Program-made: the position numbers and the translations under genes
Shown here: in pieces, positions 5,261 through 5,760 of the stretch
Layout of the letters: every line of letters starts with the position of its first letter
Position numbering within the stretch: the stretch's first letter is position 1
The notes under the pieces: generated by a model
What the model saw: the letters and a program-made list of their open reading frames with translations, nothing else
The model's database searches: none
What the model was told of the DNA's origin: nothing
NCBI GenBank assembly: GCA_017547125.1
Contig: JAFYQL010000149.1
Span: 1-5,760, forward strand
Direction: 5' to 3'
Source of the DNA: Bacillota bacterium
GTDB taxonomy: Bacteria; Bacillota; Clostridia; Lachnospirales; Anaerotignaceae
DNA length: 5,760 nt

Positions 5261-5760
5261 ATGGATAACAACAAACGTCCTGACGACATGGTGAGAATCA
5301 CCACAGTAGAATTAGCAGAAAAGTTTATTGAAGAACAGGTTGCTGAAGTTCGTGCTCAGGTAGGCGACAAGAAAGTACTTCTTGCTTTATCTGGCGGCGT
5401 TGACTCATCTGTTGTTGCTGCTCTTCTTATCAAAGCAGTTGGCAAACAGCTTGTATGTGTTCACGTTAACCACGGCCTTATGAGAAAAGGCGAAAGCGAA
5501 CAGGTAATTGAAGTTTTCAGAAATCAGCTTGATGCAAACCTTATTTACATTGATGCAACAGATCGTTTCCTTGATCTTCTTGCAGGTGTTTCAGAACCTG
5601 AAAAGAAAAGAAAGATTATCGGCGGCGAATTTATTAAAGTATTTGACGAAGAAGCTGGTAAGCTTGAAGGTATTTCATTCCTTGCACAGGGTACAATTTA
5701 TCCTGACATCCTTGAAAGTGACGGTGTAAAGGCGCACCACAATGTTGGCGGACTTCCCGA
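5261..5760 (+). CDS. guaA: GMP synthetase, ATP-pyrophosphatase (amination) subunit, N-terminal part, cut by window edge
   Basis: The product amidates XMP to GMP using ATP and ammonia, the last step of guanine nucleotide synthesis. The first 166 codons are present. Seen directly: the pyrophosphatase P-loop LSGGVDSS at residues 43-50, then VCVHVNHGLMRKGE, the lid-type segment EPEKKRKIIGGEF, and FLAQGTIYPDILESDG, all strongly typical of GuaA. In most bacteria these follow a glutamine amidotransferase domain of about 190 residues. Here the protein begins only about 40 residues before the P-loop, so the amidotransferase domain is absent and ammonia must come from a separate subunit or directly. 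The ATG has GGGAGGA (5246-5252) 8 bases upstream, and the leader contains no coding extension that could encode the missing domain. The XMP-binding dimerisation domain would lie past the right edge. It is transcribed divergently from the c-di-GMP operon. Confidence 0.93.
   Translation, partial: MDNNKRPDDMVRITTVELAEKFIEEQVAEVRAQVGDKKVLLALSGGVDSSVVAALLIKAVGKQLVCVHVNHGLMRKGESEQVIEVFRNQLDANLIYIDATDRFLDLLAGVSEPEKKRKIIGGEFIKVFDEEAGKLEGISFLAQGTIYPDILESDGVKAHHNVGGLP

Noticed and set aside
5508..5729. Plus-strand 73-codon frame within the GMP synthetase gene
   Set aside because: It is a shifted frame inside a conserved gene with no ribosome site of its own.

Overview
The window looks like the chromosome of a low- to mid-GC Gram-positive anaerobe of the Clostridia, probably Ruminococcus-like (Oscillospiraceae). 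This rests on strong GGAGG-type ribosome sites, a very AT-rich intergenic region, consensus sigma-A promoters, frequent TTG/GTG starts, and the general look of the GMP synthase. The taxonomic call is an inference from sequence character, not from a search.

Layout. Positions 1-4922 hold a tightly packed minus-strand operon of four genes. In transcription order they are: (i) a large membrane-anchored cyclic-di-GMP protein with the order TM, degenerate GGDEF, EAL, PAS-like, intact GGDEF (2550-4922); (ii) a small polytopic methyltransferase of the ICMT/PEMT type (1956-2546); (iii) a GH3-family acyl-adenylate/amide synthetase-like protein (310-1959, TTG start); and (iv) the N-terminal part of a multi-spanning membrane protein that resembles the 7TM sensor of histidine kinases and diguanylate cyclases (GTG start at 323, running off the left edge). 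The junctions are 3 bp apart, 4 bp overlapping (TTGA) and 14 bp overlapping, so the genes are almost certainly co-transcribed and translationally coupled.

Positions 4923-5260 are a 338-bp, extremely AT-rich divergent intergenic region. It contains a near-perfect sigma-A promoter for the minus-strand operon, a weaker candidate promoter for the plus-strand gene, a run of roughly helically phased A-tracts between them, and a small perfect hairpin at the first possible start codon of the c-di-GMP gene.

From 5261 the plus strand carries the start of a GMP synthetase ATP-pyrophosphatase subunit (guaA type) without the usual N-terminal glutamine amidotransferase domain, cut by the right edge. It is a housekeeping gene and probably unrelated to the operon, although it makes GMP, the precursor of the GTP used by the neighbouring diguanylate cyclase.

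How the operon might work (inference): a GH3-type enzyme that activates a carboxylic acid and joins it to an amine or amino acid, plus a membrane methyltransferase, could make or modify a small lipophilic molecule. The c-di-GMP protein and the 7TM protein would supply signalling. I do not recognise this four-gene combination as a described system. It is the most interesting item in the window.
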